Positions 36,908 to 48,500 of a DNA stretch of 64,000 nucleotides are shown piece by piece; within the stretch, counting starts at the first letter, position 1; the number at the start of each line of letters is the position of its first letter. The translations under genes were made by a program, and so were the position numbers. The stretch is taken from positions 11,291,001 through 11,355,000 of the forward strand of contig OU612066.1 in assembly GCA_914767715.1 (NCBI GenBank), in the 5' to 3' direction. Source of the DNA: Membranipora membranacea (taxonomy: Eukaryota; Bryozoa; Gymnolaemata; Cheilostomatida; Membraniporidae). The notes beneath the pieces are model-generated. The model was not told where the DNA came from. It was given only the letters and a program-made list of their open reading frames with translations, and made no database searches.

Positions 36908-37246
36908 ATGGTTCTGATATGTGTTGGTTTATTGTTGCTAGTTGATTCCCCAGCTAATGTTTCATGTAAAAATCAGCATCAAAGCTGTTTGTGTAAATGC
37001 ACAAAAGTTTGTTCTCACACATCGTCATCCACTCGTCATCCTAGTGCAATGCACTTTGCAGAAACTTCTTTTATAGACACAACCAAAGGTGACAACTCAG
37101 TATCATTAAAATTCCTAGATATCTTTGTAATTAAAAGACTATGGTCAGAGCTGTTGCTCCTTGGTCAGAGCAGCCCTTTAAATTTCAGCCTAGGCAATTT
37201 ATTAGGTGTATTGACTGTCGATAGCAAGCATTACCTTAAAATTTGA
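36908..37246 (+). CDS. Possible small cysteine-rich secreted protein (single-exon frame), weak
   Basis: An open frame of 112 codons begins with a convincing hydrophobic leader (MVLICVGLLLLVDSPANVSC) and then a cluster of five cysteines within about 16 residues, followed by an ordinary chain without cysteines. It begins just outside the right arm of the foldback element. No copy elsewhere in the window supports it, there is no splice evidence, and a leader can arise by chance in AT-rich DNA. It could equally be spurious. Confidence 0.2.
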   Translation: MVLICVGLLLLVDSPANVSCKNQHQSCLCKCTKVCSHTSSSTRHPSAMHFAETSFIDTTKGDNSVSLKFLDIFVIKRLWSELLLLGQSSPLNFSLGNLLGVLTVDSKHYLKI

Positions 37247-38042
37247 AATTTTGCAGTTCTTGGCTCAAAAGTTCAAATTCAAGTTCAAATGAAAATCACA
37301 AGTGGCCTCTATTGGCTGTAGAATATTTGTTTTGGGTGTGGCTCCTACGAGTTCAGAATTAAACAGAAGGTATTTCTACCTTTTGGTTATTAGCTTTTGA
37401 ACCATAGAAAAAAATTTGAATCATTTATATTTCTTTTGAGACAGATTTTAAACATTTTGCCCAGGCTTAAATGATATACTCAGGTATGACTACCCTTATT
37501 CATATTAACCTTTGAACCATTGAAATTTCTATTAGAGCAAATTTAAAGCATAGATATTTAGATATATAATCATAGTGCTTCAAAACAAACCAATCAATTA
37601 CAGTAAAATAGGTGAGACCAGCTGCATCTAGCAGTTTTCAGGAGCGACTGTCCAATCAAAGTGCTTCAAAACAAATGAAGCATGATAGAATCACTGAGGT
37701 CAGACCAGCTGCATCTAGCGATTTTCATAATAATGGCTACAAAAAGCCAAAATTATTGTGGTGGCTGTTGGAAGATTTCTATGTAGTAGGATCAACTGCT
37801 GTTGCTCATACTACTCCCAAAGAGAAGATCAGGTATGAATCTAGTTCAGTTGGCAAAATTTGAAGCTGGATGGGCAAAGCTGTAGGTGTTTATTGTGTGC
37901 AAAAATAGGGCTCAGCAGCCACATAAGTTGTCTGAAGTCCCCTATTAGATGTCTATTAGAGTTGGGGATAAGATGTCTATGTCTATTCGCATCTGTACAT
38001 GTTATCGTAAAACAACTCAAAACACTAATCGTGTTTAGAGTT
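37247..38042. other. No gene seen; small direct repeat
   Basis: A short direct repeat (CAGACCAGCTGCATCTAGC-like) occurs near 37,615 and 37,700, and a GTGCTTCAAAACAAA motif near 37,576 and 37,661. Nothing supports an exon. Confidence 0.4.
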
Positions 38043-39110
38043 GGGGATTATCACTATTACCAAATGTTTAATCCTCTCCTGCCATTGTGTTCTAAATAAG
38101 TGTGAGGTGTGAGAACAGATAATTTGTGCTTGTATGTAATTGATTGCTTGACAACTGAAGTCAAACAGGAATTATTCTCAATCAAATCACAGCTTAGGGA
38201 ATGCCATGTCAGGTTACACCAATCACAATCAGCAAGGCCTTCAGTAATCACAAAAAGTGTTCACTAATGCAGCAAAAAATAACCTCAACACAGATAACCC
38301 CAATTGCGTAGCAGGATAGCATTATGTCAGCAGAGGGTGCAGTTTACATAATCTCAAGTGGAACAACAGGCTGGGATTAATTTGGAAAGACATAATCTTG
38401 TGTGCTCTCTTTTGTTTCCATTTTTTATCCAATAGGATGACAATATTGAAGTCCCGTCTGCTCTTTGGTTTACAAATTCTGGCAAAAAGTGCAGAATTAA
38501 TATGAGGAAAAAAGTTCCATGCGTCAATGACAATCGAGGAGCGTCGTTGCTACCTAGGCCTAGGGTTTAATTTGTCATTACCTCTTACCACAATCCCTAA
38601 ACAAAGGCCTGACATGAATAATCATTCAGAAGTTGATAATAGTGTATCTGATTTTTTTTAACAATCCCGTCCAGCATGGCTCTTTTGGTTTCAAATAAAA
38701 AAATTATCCTTCATTAACCAAATATTGAGTTTCATATATCCAGAATGTACTTAATATTGGAGCAGCGTCCAGCTGCACAATTTGGCTTCATCAGAAAAGA
38801 ACTGTTTCTGCAGCAACTCCAAATTTCGATGCCTTTATCCTACTTGGGTAGTCTTATTTTTATTCACAAACATCACAAAAGTTACAGAACAACAAGTTAT
38901 AAATTACACAATATACTTTGTTAAGATATCTTCAACTCTGCTTTGGTAACCGGTTTTCATATTACCTGTGACGGTCAAACAAAGCATACTCAAACTAAAA
39001 TCTCTACATCCGAAGCCAAATTTACAAAGAACAAAAAAAGCTTACCTGGCATAAATTCATTAAATTTTAATTACCCTTTATACCAAAGTATTCATCTGAA
39101 TAATGTGAGC
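38043..39110 (+). repeat. Orphan upstream module U without a cassette
   Basis: Close match to the U modules before C and D (GCAGAGGGTGCAGTTTACAT, TATCCAATAGGATGACAAT, TTTACAAAGAAC). It stops at the position where G1 exon 1 should begin (AATGTGAGCT) and joins receptor 3' end sequence. Confidence 0.7.
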
Positions 39111-39660
39111 TTAGAAGGGTTATCAGAATAATGAGTATAGAGATTAGAGAATGCTAAAGCTTCTCACCCTTCCAGTAGTATAGAGAACAGACTTGATTTC
39201 AAAGTGAAAACTGAAAACTTTTTGTACATTTTGTTTTGATTTTATTTTATTCTTTGTAGATAAATATTCTTTATTTTATAAAGATTCTTTTTTGTTTCTC
39301 CGGTTAATTTATCTTTTGATTATCAGAAATCTGAGTGAATTTTCTTACATCTGTGTTGTCTTGTTACCGGTTTCGATTCATTAATCATTCTTTTGATTTC
39401 CTTGAATTTCATTCGTTGGTTTGGTGCTTTTTTGTCGGATTAATAGTACATACTAGATGTACATAAATATTCAAACAATAACCTATAGACTTATATCTAA
39501 CTCCTTGGCTAAAATACCATGCAATTACACGCTATTCATTACAATGAGCACCATCTGAAATTTTACAAGACTGTCAGCATAATTAGGACAGGAAATGATT
39601 AAGTATTTTGTCCCTACTGACAATTCATCTGGCTTTTGATCATTCTTTTATATTTAAAGG
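39111..39660 (+). pseudogene. Receptor 3' end remnant (A-type) left by a cassette deletion
   Basis: 39,115-39,175 aligns with the last codons and 3' UTR of the receptor genes (TTATCAGAATAATGAGTATAG and GAATGCTAAAGCTTCTCACCCTTCCAG; compare 50,188-50,236). The following flank to about 39,650 matches the 3' flank of cassette A (4,540-4,990). Both genes that should lie between module U and here are absent. Confidence 0.65.
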
Positions 39661-40685
39661 ATTGTTGTAATCTCACTTATTATCACTATAGTTATAAATT
39701 AACAATAAATAAATGAATTAACTAGTAGGCTGAGAAATACAAATTTTGGTACAGAAAACTTTTATTTCTCTGATACACAAGACATGACAAAATATCATCA
39801 GGTTGACTCGAAATGAAAAGTTACCCTCTCTCAACCAACGTAGACATGTGACCTTGTGACTTAGAACCATTTGTTAACACGCTTCTGATAGGTTACTATT
39901 TTATTGGCACCTGTCAAACAGGAAACAGTCATCACTCCAACAGTGGACAGATTAAATGCGTTCAGATCTACCAATTTCTTGGTGATAGTGTTTATTTGAT
40001 CGTCAATTCTGCACCAAATCAAGTAGATGGCTAGTACCGTATCTGGCAAAACAAATATTACAGTGGCGTTGATGGTCACTCTCCGCTATAATTATGCGAA
40101 ACACATCCAAACTCTTCCCTACATTCTTTAGGATCATGAGAAAGAAAGAAATACTAATCATTTACCTACATCATTCAGATCAAGGACTTTCCTTACATTG
40201 TTGATGTCAATGTTAATCCATAATGAACAAAAATTGGAAAGATCCAAAACCTTTTCGTGTGAGAGCAAAATTGCAGCAGTAAAAATTGCTAGGTTTGCAA
40301 TTAAATTCCACCTGAGTCTTGACACATATCAATGTCAGTTTTTTTGCAAGAATTTACAACATAAAGGACATGGGTACTGTACAGGCATTTCTATGGGGTA
40401 TTACTGCATAATCCATACTGAAGTGATCAGAGATTATTTATTACCCAATTAATCTTCATTCAGACACCTGTTATTACGCAAGTCTCACTGTGGTACATTT
40501 TCTGCGCCTTCTTAGTTTTGACAAGTGCAGAGTTATCATATATCATTTTAAAGTGCTCAGAAAGTTGTGAAAGCTTGTAGGTTCTCCAAAAGCTCACAAA
40601 TTTTCTGAAATTTTAAAATCTGTTTTTTTAAAATTGATTTTTGATTTTGAGGTTGTCCCTCAATTGAGCCTCAACCATTGACTCC
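39661..40685 (-). pseudogene. W-family minus-strand exons, W module 3
   Basis: The exon at 39,911-40,042 on the minus strand (TTTGCCAG acceptor, ACAG|gtgcca donor, phase 1 at both ends) encodes TVLAIYLIWCRIDDQINT...MTVSCLTG and is open. The Cys/His exon equivalent at about 40,320-40,405 carries a stop (NTP*KCLYSTHVLYVVNSC). No full gene can be assembled. The function is unknown. Confidence 0.4.
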
Positions 40686-40689
40686 AAGT

Positions 40690-41560
40690 CTGCTGTGAAG
40701 GCCGTAAGCTTAGAAATTATATCCAATATCATATGATCTATGTTATAAGGCATTTATGAGTGAAAGCTTCGTTTTTTCTTGCGCATCCTCATGCCCATTA
40801 TCTCCTCTGCTCTTCTGCTTTCGCTTTTTGCAGGGGTGATAGACCCCATCAGGATCCCACAAATTTGAAATCAGAATTTAAATTGTTTTTGGCAGCTATG
40901 TAGCACACTAGGCCCAAATACTGCTACACACAGTATTTTGAGCATTTTGATGGTATAAAAAAGTATGTCATTTGTGCTTTAACATGAGATCATTGACATC
41001 CCCTGGAGACACAACAACTCTATATTGTTCTGGGTAGAGTATACTCTCAAGTCTTACACAACAAAATCACCATCAATTAAATCTATAAGGAAATAACTGG
41101 CACTAGCCGATGTAATCTCAGCGAAAAAAAGTTGGCTAGGTTCATAATATATATAGAGGGCAGTCAACGCTATCTGGGAAAACTTTAGCTAATTCACCAC
41201 TGTGAACTGCGGCCTGTAAGCACATTTTCATATCAAAATAAAGTTAAGTCGTCTGGGCAACCATCACCCCTCCCTCACTAAGAGTATCCTTCAGGTACAC
41301 CGCCAATGACCAAACTTTGGCACGGCACAAAATACGACTTCAATATATACTGCCTTCAAAACAGGAAATAGCGGGTTAAGTTTTAAGAAATTGGTGGTAT
41401 TAGCAGAGAAATCAATGATCCCGCCGTACTGAACTGTTTATTTGAGTGTTTCATCTGATGGGAGGGTACTGTTTTCGAAGCAGAACCTGGAAGGGCTGCC
41501 AAAGGTTTCTACATCCAAACCGCTTAGGCATGTATAGTGTTGCTTTCGAATGAGTGCAAG
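40690..41560. repeat. V module, copy 3 (precedes cassette D)
   Basis: Matches 19,838-20,700 in order and orientation and leads straight into module U, as in cassette C. Confidence 0.5.
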
Positions 41561-42678
41561 AATAAGAGATTATCTCAGACCACATTCCCTAACAAAGACC
41601 TGACATAAGTTATCACTATTACCAAATGTTTAATCCTCTCCTGCCATTGTGTTCTAAAAAAGTGTGAGGTGTGAGAACAGATAATTTGTGCTTGTATGTA
41701 ATTGATTGCTTGACAACTGAAGTCAAGCAGGAATTATTCTCAATCAAATCACAGCTTAGGGAATGCCATGTCAGGTTACACCGATCACAATCAGCAAGGC
41801 CTTCAGTAATCACAAAAACTGTTCACTAAATGCAGCAAAAATTAACCTCAACACAGATAACCCCAATTGCGTAGCAGGATATCATTATGTCAGCAGAGTG
41901 TGCAGTTTACATAATCTCAAGTGGAACAACAACATAATCTTGTGTGCTCTCTTTTGTTTCCATTTTTTATCCAATAGGATGACAATATTGAAGTCCTGTC
42001 TGCCCTTTGGTATACAAATTCTGGCAAAAAGTGCAGAATTAATATGAGGAAAGAAGTTTCATGCGTCAATGACAATTGAGGAGCATCGTTGCTACCTAGG
42101 CCAAGGGTTTAATTTGTGATTAACTCTTACCATAATCCCTAAACAAAGGCCTGACATGAGTAATCATTGAGATGTTTATAATAGTGTATCTGATATTTTG
42201 TAACAATCCCGTCCAGCATGCATGGCTGTTTGAATGTAAGAAAAAAATTATCCATCAATAACTAAATATCATTACTAACCGGAAATAAAATTTTATATAC
42301 CCAGAATGTACTTCATATTGGAACAGTATCCAGCTGTACACTTCGGCTTCATCGGCTACATTTTTGGATGCCTTTATCCGTCTTGGGTAATCTCATTTCT
42401 GTTCACAAAAATCACACAAGTTACAGGACAACAAGTTATAAATTATACAATATACTTTGTTACGATATTCTTAACCTCTGCTTTGATTTTCATAATATCC
42501 GCTATGGTCAAACAAAGCATAATCAAACTAAAATATCTTGGTCTCAAACCAAATTTACAAAGAACAAAGCTTACCTGGCGGAAATTCATTAAATTTTAAT
42601 TACCCTTTATACCAAACTAAACACCTGAAAAATGTGAGCTATCGATCGCATTGAAATTTCATTCAAGAAAGTATCACG
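41561..42678 (+). repeat. Upstream module U of cassette D
   Basis: Same module as 10,430-11,640, 20,701-21,915 and 38,043-39,110. A minus-strand frame at 41,619-41,813 (MITEGLADCDRCNLTWHSL start) is shared with the orphan copy but broken in C and B. Confidence 0.6.
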
Positions 42679-45239
42679 ATGAAGATCAGACCCTCTACCA
42701 TGTTTTTCAAAATGGAGCATCTTTTGTTCATTTTAGCAGGTGAGCCTGATAAAACCTTATAGTTCGGAAATATCGATCAAAAGTCATGATTATTAATGAA
42801 CCTCTTCTACAATATATGCTGTGATAATTTATCATATCTGTTTTTCTAACTGTGCTATCTTAATATACTTGGTTTCAAACTAGTTTGTATTGTACCTTTT
42901 TGTACCTGATTTTTGTCTCATTAGCAGGGACAGTTTTTAGTTTTAACTGCAAAAATGATTATCATACTCCTACACTTCAAGGAGGCATTTTGTCGCCATT
43001 CCTATAATTCTGTCATTTTTTAGTTTTAGTAAGTCAATTCTATGCTGAATACTGCTCGACACTCAGATTATCAGAGAGCAGACGTTCCTATGGGCATCAT
43101 ATGACGGTCACAAGATCTCATTTTTTTCTGGTAGTCGATCCATCATCTCAAGAAATTGTCACTCTTCAATATCATACTAAAGGTAAGTTCCTAGTTCCCA
43201 AGTTACTACTACAATAATTTTTATGCAAAATCGATTAACCAAGTCAACTACATTATATTATACAAAGACATTATTTATATGTTTGGTAATATCATACTAA
43301 GTCAACCAACTATGTGCCACATTGTAACATTGCACAAATTCTAGGATCCCTGACTTATTGACCTTTAAAGGCGCAAGAAAATGGTGTGTATGGGGGTGTC
43401 TGAGGTTACACTGGACCTTACATGCTCTCAATGTCATCACAATTTAGTTAGAGGTATATAACAAGTAAAGTTTGATCCCAGGCATTTTTCTCTCATTCAC
43501 ATAGTGCACTATGTGTTATGCACTTGAAATAAAACACACCAAATTTAGACCAGGGAAAGCAGGCAGGTCATTATTGATACTGCCTACAAGACTTGAAATC
43601 TGGACATCTAGATTTAAAAATCCATGTAGTAACATATACTGAATATCTAGGCCGTAGTGTTAGAAAAGATCCCCCAACCACCTACCATCCGCAACGCAAG
43701 TCAAATCCAACGAAGTTGGTTCTCAAAGCATTGTTTAGATTTTTTTTAAATCAGCTGGTTGCTGTTAGTAATCAATGCCTGGTCTCTCTTTGATTTTAGC
43801 CACTTATGATCAGTATGTGAAGTTTGATATATATCAATTGGACGGAGATGATTCCAGAAGAGAATTCATAATTTTACACATTTATAATGTGAAGCTGGAT
43901 CATAAGACTAATCTACTCGGTTATTACTCTGAAGGACAATTGACAGCAGATCGATTTGGAAACAGACTGATAGCAACGGTATTATGTAGTTATTGAATGA
44001 GTCATAATGTAGCAATGTAATGCACTAAGTTGTCAATAGCCACAAACTGCCACCATCTTTGAAGCCTGGCTACTCTTTATATCGTTAAGGCAGAAGGGAT
44101 GTTTTTACTATGTATGCGTCGTGCGAACACACTATGAATCGCCGGTATTTGTAGTCCGTTCCGCAGGGACCTGGCAAGGATGAATGGTGTGCAAGTACCA
44201 AATCAGAAATGACTGCCGGCGCCGGGATATGAACAAGGACCCTTAAGGTCGCAAGTCTGTACCCACCAATAGCAGCTTTATTACTAAATTTGTGTATTGC
44301 TTTTTATATCAGACCTGGCCTGAGGTGATTGTAATTTATGTTGTTGTTTTACGCAGCCAATATAAAGCTGCATTTTCACTGCAGGTTTATCGGATGTGTC
44401 TTTATTTGTCAGATCTTTTTTTACCAGCCATCATTGGGAGTAAACAAAAATTTGTCTTTTGACATTGTCATGGAACGCAAATTCTTGGTAATATATAGAT
44501 TTTATAATAGCAAAATACCAAGTAATTTGACAAAAAAATCCATCCAAAATCGGTTATACAAATGCAGCTTTACAGTTGAATGGTTTGGTGCATATATAAT
44601 ATATGTGTGTTAAAATTTTGTTTCACAAATATGTATATTTGTTACAGCCCGGTTTAAAGCATGCAGCCCAAAATGTTTCCATGTGTGACAACAATGTGTT
44701 TGAGGTAATTGGTGGACTATGGGAATTCAAACTCATTAAACATAACAGTAAGTTCATTATCAGAATGTCTGCATTGTCACACAAAGCAGTTTTTTCCATC
44801 AGATTGTTTGATCGATTTTTTTCATCTATGCTATCATCGGATGAAATAAAAATCTGAATTTTGTGGCATTGTCAGACAAAATTCAGATTTTTATTTAATG
44901 TCAATGATGGTCTATAAAAAAGCAAGAATCTGAGCAAATATTCTGTCGAAAAAATCTATGGGAAGATACGAAAATGTGTAAATGTACTTCCAGACACATT
45001 CAAAACTGTTTTTTTTTATATGCTGATTTAATTGTAAGCTGTTAGGGGGTAGAATCTGTCATATTATATATACTCATTAGTGATCTCCCATGTCATTTTC
45101 AAAATACATGATATGATTTTACTTTTTTGCAGGGTCCGGGGAGAAAAGTGTAGTCTGTGCTGTGAAAAGTAGAAGAAATATGAAAGTGAGGCTGACTGGT
45201 ATCAAATCCTGTTCGCCACAGACTGAATATTCAGTCTAG
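42679..45239 (+). CDS. G1 copy D: small secreted four-cysteine protein, intact
   Basis: Exons are 42679-42739, 43030-43182, 43800-43978, 44648-44747 and 45133-45239, all GT-AG. They total 600 nt, giving 199 residues and TAG at 45,237-45,239. The leader is MKIRPSTMFFKMEHLLFILA. The mature part is rich in alternating hydrophobics and has four cysteines (EYCS, SMCD, VVCA, KSCS). Landmarks are HFFLVVDPSSQEIVT, KFDIYQLDGDD, GYYSEGQLTAD and VFEVIGGLWEFKLIKH. The pattern of short strands around G and D turns recalls beta-trefoil proteins of the FGF/IL-1 type, but I cannot show homology. The receptor gene starts 323 bases downstream on the same strand, with no AATAAA between. Phases are 1, 1, 0, 1. 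Of the four G1 copies, this and copy B are open. Confidence 0.75.
44064..44277 (-). mobile_element. tRNA-derived SINE in G1 copy D intron 3
   Basis: Orthologous in position to 23,222-23,450 and nearly identical, so it was copied with the cassette. Confidence 0.7.
44844..44896. repeat. Intronic hairpin in G1 copy D, perfect 21-bp stem
   Basis: Arms 44,844-44,864 and 44,876-44,896 are exact reverse complements around an 11-nt loop (GGCATTGTCAG). It starts 97 bases after the exon 4 donor. Conserved with copy C except for one bulge. Confidence 0.8.
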
Positions 45240-45434
45240 AATTTACTGCTATAGAGGGTGATTAACACTCATTGACTCTTCGTAATATTTCATCATTCGA
45301 TTGGGTATCCAATAAGAACACTTAAATTTTAACAACTTTCTAACGTCCGATCAAATTGTGGTTTCTTACTCAAGTTCTTGTAAAAAAAGGAAATTTATTG
45401 AATTGAACAAAAGAGATTAAGTTTATCCGTGTAA

Positions 45435-45440
45435 TATAAG
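45435..45440 (+). promoter_or_regulatory. Candidate TATA box of receptor copy D
   Basis: TATAAG lies in the conserved TGTAATATAAGAGCAGA context, 127 bases before the ATG. Downstream CACATTTGGTGTTTTGGCAA is also conserved in A, B and D. This would give the receptor its own start site inside the short G1-G2 spacer. Confidence 0.4.
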
Positions 45441-45561
45441 AGCAGACATTCACATTTGTTCACATTTGGTGTTTTGGCAAAGGCTGAAGTGTTGTCTCTA
45501 GTCTTGATAAAGCTTGATCATTTTACCCATAAGTGAAGGAACATAAAACCACAACCAGGAT

Positions 45562-48500
45562 ATGGTGCGCTATATGTCTGAGGTAAGAACACGCATCCCT
45601 TTGATCAGTTTATAAATCAGTGCCACAAAACTTTGCTTTCAGCTCACTCTGGTGGTGTCGGAAAATTGAAACCTTTGGTATGATAATGTAGACTTTTGCA
45701 ATTTGTCTCTTTCAGAGTTTTGACACCTGTTAATAGGTATAGTAATGGCATCAACCAGTTATATTCTTTCAAATGTCATTGGAAAGCTCTCAACATCAGA
45801 ATCTTTAAAAAACTTAATTTTACATACGTTACTTCATATGACATGATGTCATGTCAAAATCCTGAAGATGCAATCTTGTTTTCATGATAACTTTTGGACT
45901 ATTGGTGATAGAACTATGATTTAGTCACCATTCACACCTGTTTAAACTATTTGCTTTAGAATATATTTCACTACAATTTCTTTATTCTAAGGTTTATTTT
46001 TATTGATCTTGCAAAATTGTAACATCGTGACTGTATTTTAGTAGAAATAAGTATGCGGGAGGCCGTCGGGCAAGGGGCAAAAGTCTGGGGGACCCAGACT
46101 ATCCTCCCCTTAAATTATGACAAACTGTAATTGGCTAAGATTATGCATCTTATATTTGATGCATCAAAATTGATTAATATATATTTGCATCAATACATTT
46201 GATATAATTATGCATAGATATGTGTGATCTGATTTTCTTGCCTAACTTGTCCGGTGTATGGCACTGTATTCTACCATCATTTGATTGAAAGTTATCCTTG
46301 CAATAGTCAAATAAAATGTAGAATGATAGAATGACATCATTGGAATTTGATTGTACGCGATTCTGACATTGAAAGCTTTCAGATGGCATACAAAACAACA
46401 AGTTCACCTGAATTTTGGTTAGCTTAAATTGTTATAAAAGTGGTGGGGAACGTAGTACTCCGACAGTTTTGGTGAACAATTCACCACCGCTTGTATTTTT
46501 CTACTATACAGTTGATGATTTTGCTCAGCGTTGAAGTTGCTCTCATTGTGGCTGCTGTAAAATATAGCTCAATAGACTCCAGGTAAAGTATTGCAGTTTG
46601 TTACATATAGTTATCTTGCGAGAGGTCCTATTCTGCTCTTGTTCTGCTTCATGTTATTTCTTTGTGGGAATTCTACTCTGCAAATCCATGCTGTTGAGCA
46701 AAACATTTATGCAGAAATATAGATATGTAATAGTATGATTGATAATATGATTGAACTCTGGTCAAAAGAAAATTACAACCGCCCTGAACCCGCTTTTATC
46801 TCCAAGTCAGACAACTCAATAAAACACAGTCATACTGTTAGGAACTCTACTCACTGATATCGATGGTAATCTCATACTTTTTCAAGGGCCTTTGAGTACA
46901 GCTATGGGTTTCAATCAACGGTTCCCTGGAGAGAACGGGCTGCAACACAACATTCATGCGAAATCCCTAAAAGTTATTTTGTGAAAATTCTCAAAGCCTT
47001 GAATCAAAGTGAAAGTTTGTTTTTGCCTGCCTTTAAACTGAAAGTATAACTGCAAGAATCTTTGTATGGATTGATCTTTTTCTTGTTTTACAGAATTACT
47101 CTAAACATGACAGAACAGAACTTCACCGACCCAACTATAAATCTGAGAATAAATTATCCCACAAGCATGGAATCAAGTTTAGATTCTAATCAAACAGTTT
47201 TTTATTCAACCGCCGATGCTATTTATCATTGGGACATTTCCCAGGGAAGGGAATCTTCTACCAAATTCATACAACGCAATGATGGTGATGATGATGATGG
47301 TAAAATCATGAGCTTTGTTCAAATCAGCAGAAAGAGATTTCTTGTACATTTCACTTACTCGTTGTATGTGTATCAGGTCACTGACTATACTTTAAACAAC
47401 AGCACAAGACAGGATACATTGGTGTGTAGAAGCCGTGACTGCTGTCACCAATTTAGTGTAAGGTGCAGGCAGGAAGAAACTCTAGATCTCGGACCCATTG
47501 CTGTAGATCACCGCTCCACATCAGGAGTCGTCTATTATATACATGACTCAATTCTCTATAGGGTGGATCTCTCTGTAGACTCGGCTGCCACAATATTTGA
47601 CTTCAACAGCACGGGTGGAAGTGCCACAGCGATGACATTTAATAACGACTACTCAATGGTGACTATTTTTTCCCATACAGGTGCCGTAATTACTGCAAAT
47701 GATTTCAACTTAAAGTCACAGAAATCCAGCTTCATGGAATTCCACGAATATCACAAACCTGTTGATAAAGCCATAATAATGCAAGAAAGTCTGCTTCTCT
47801 GTCATTCACATTACAGTTTGCTGTTAATTGACATGAAAACAGGCCTCTCTAGCTTTGTTTTTGAAAGAACCACCCACTTTCCACCATACAACACCACCAA
47901 CATTAGCCATGACCAAATCAAAGTGAAGGCCATGGTAGGAAAGAAAAACCAGACATCCCTACTAGCCTTCGCCTTGGACTTCAAACTGATAAAGCTAGAG
48001 TACACTGGTAAGTTGAATATGTCTTAATTTGACTAAATCCAAAAGAAGACACAAAAATGCTATAATGCTAAGACAAAAATATCTCACATTGCATTCCATT
48101 TTTAGATTATAGCATGCAATATTTTAACGCTGATAGCATTTCATGTAGTTTGCAAATTTGCGTTTAAATCTTTTTATAGTTGAAAATATCACTGATAATG
48201 CCAGCGCAGTGAGTGAAGTTCCAGATGTTCCAGATATTCCAGATGTTTTAGATGTTCCAGCCGGCTCTGACAAAAAATCAACAGAATATTACGGTAATGT
48301 TTTTATGCTTGGATGGTTAAGGATTAGTTTTTCATTTATTTTTTAATTTTGGCATGCTCCTCGTATTATTTAATGTTGTCAAAGTAAAAGTCGTTGTCTT
48401 CCCTTGTACAGCAAAACATTACTTAGGTTTTGAGTGCCTTGTCCTAGCTAATTGTTGCCTCAATAAGTCCCAGCACATGGCTAGCCTTATTATCCCCCCC

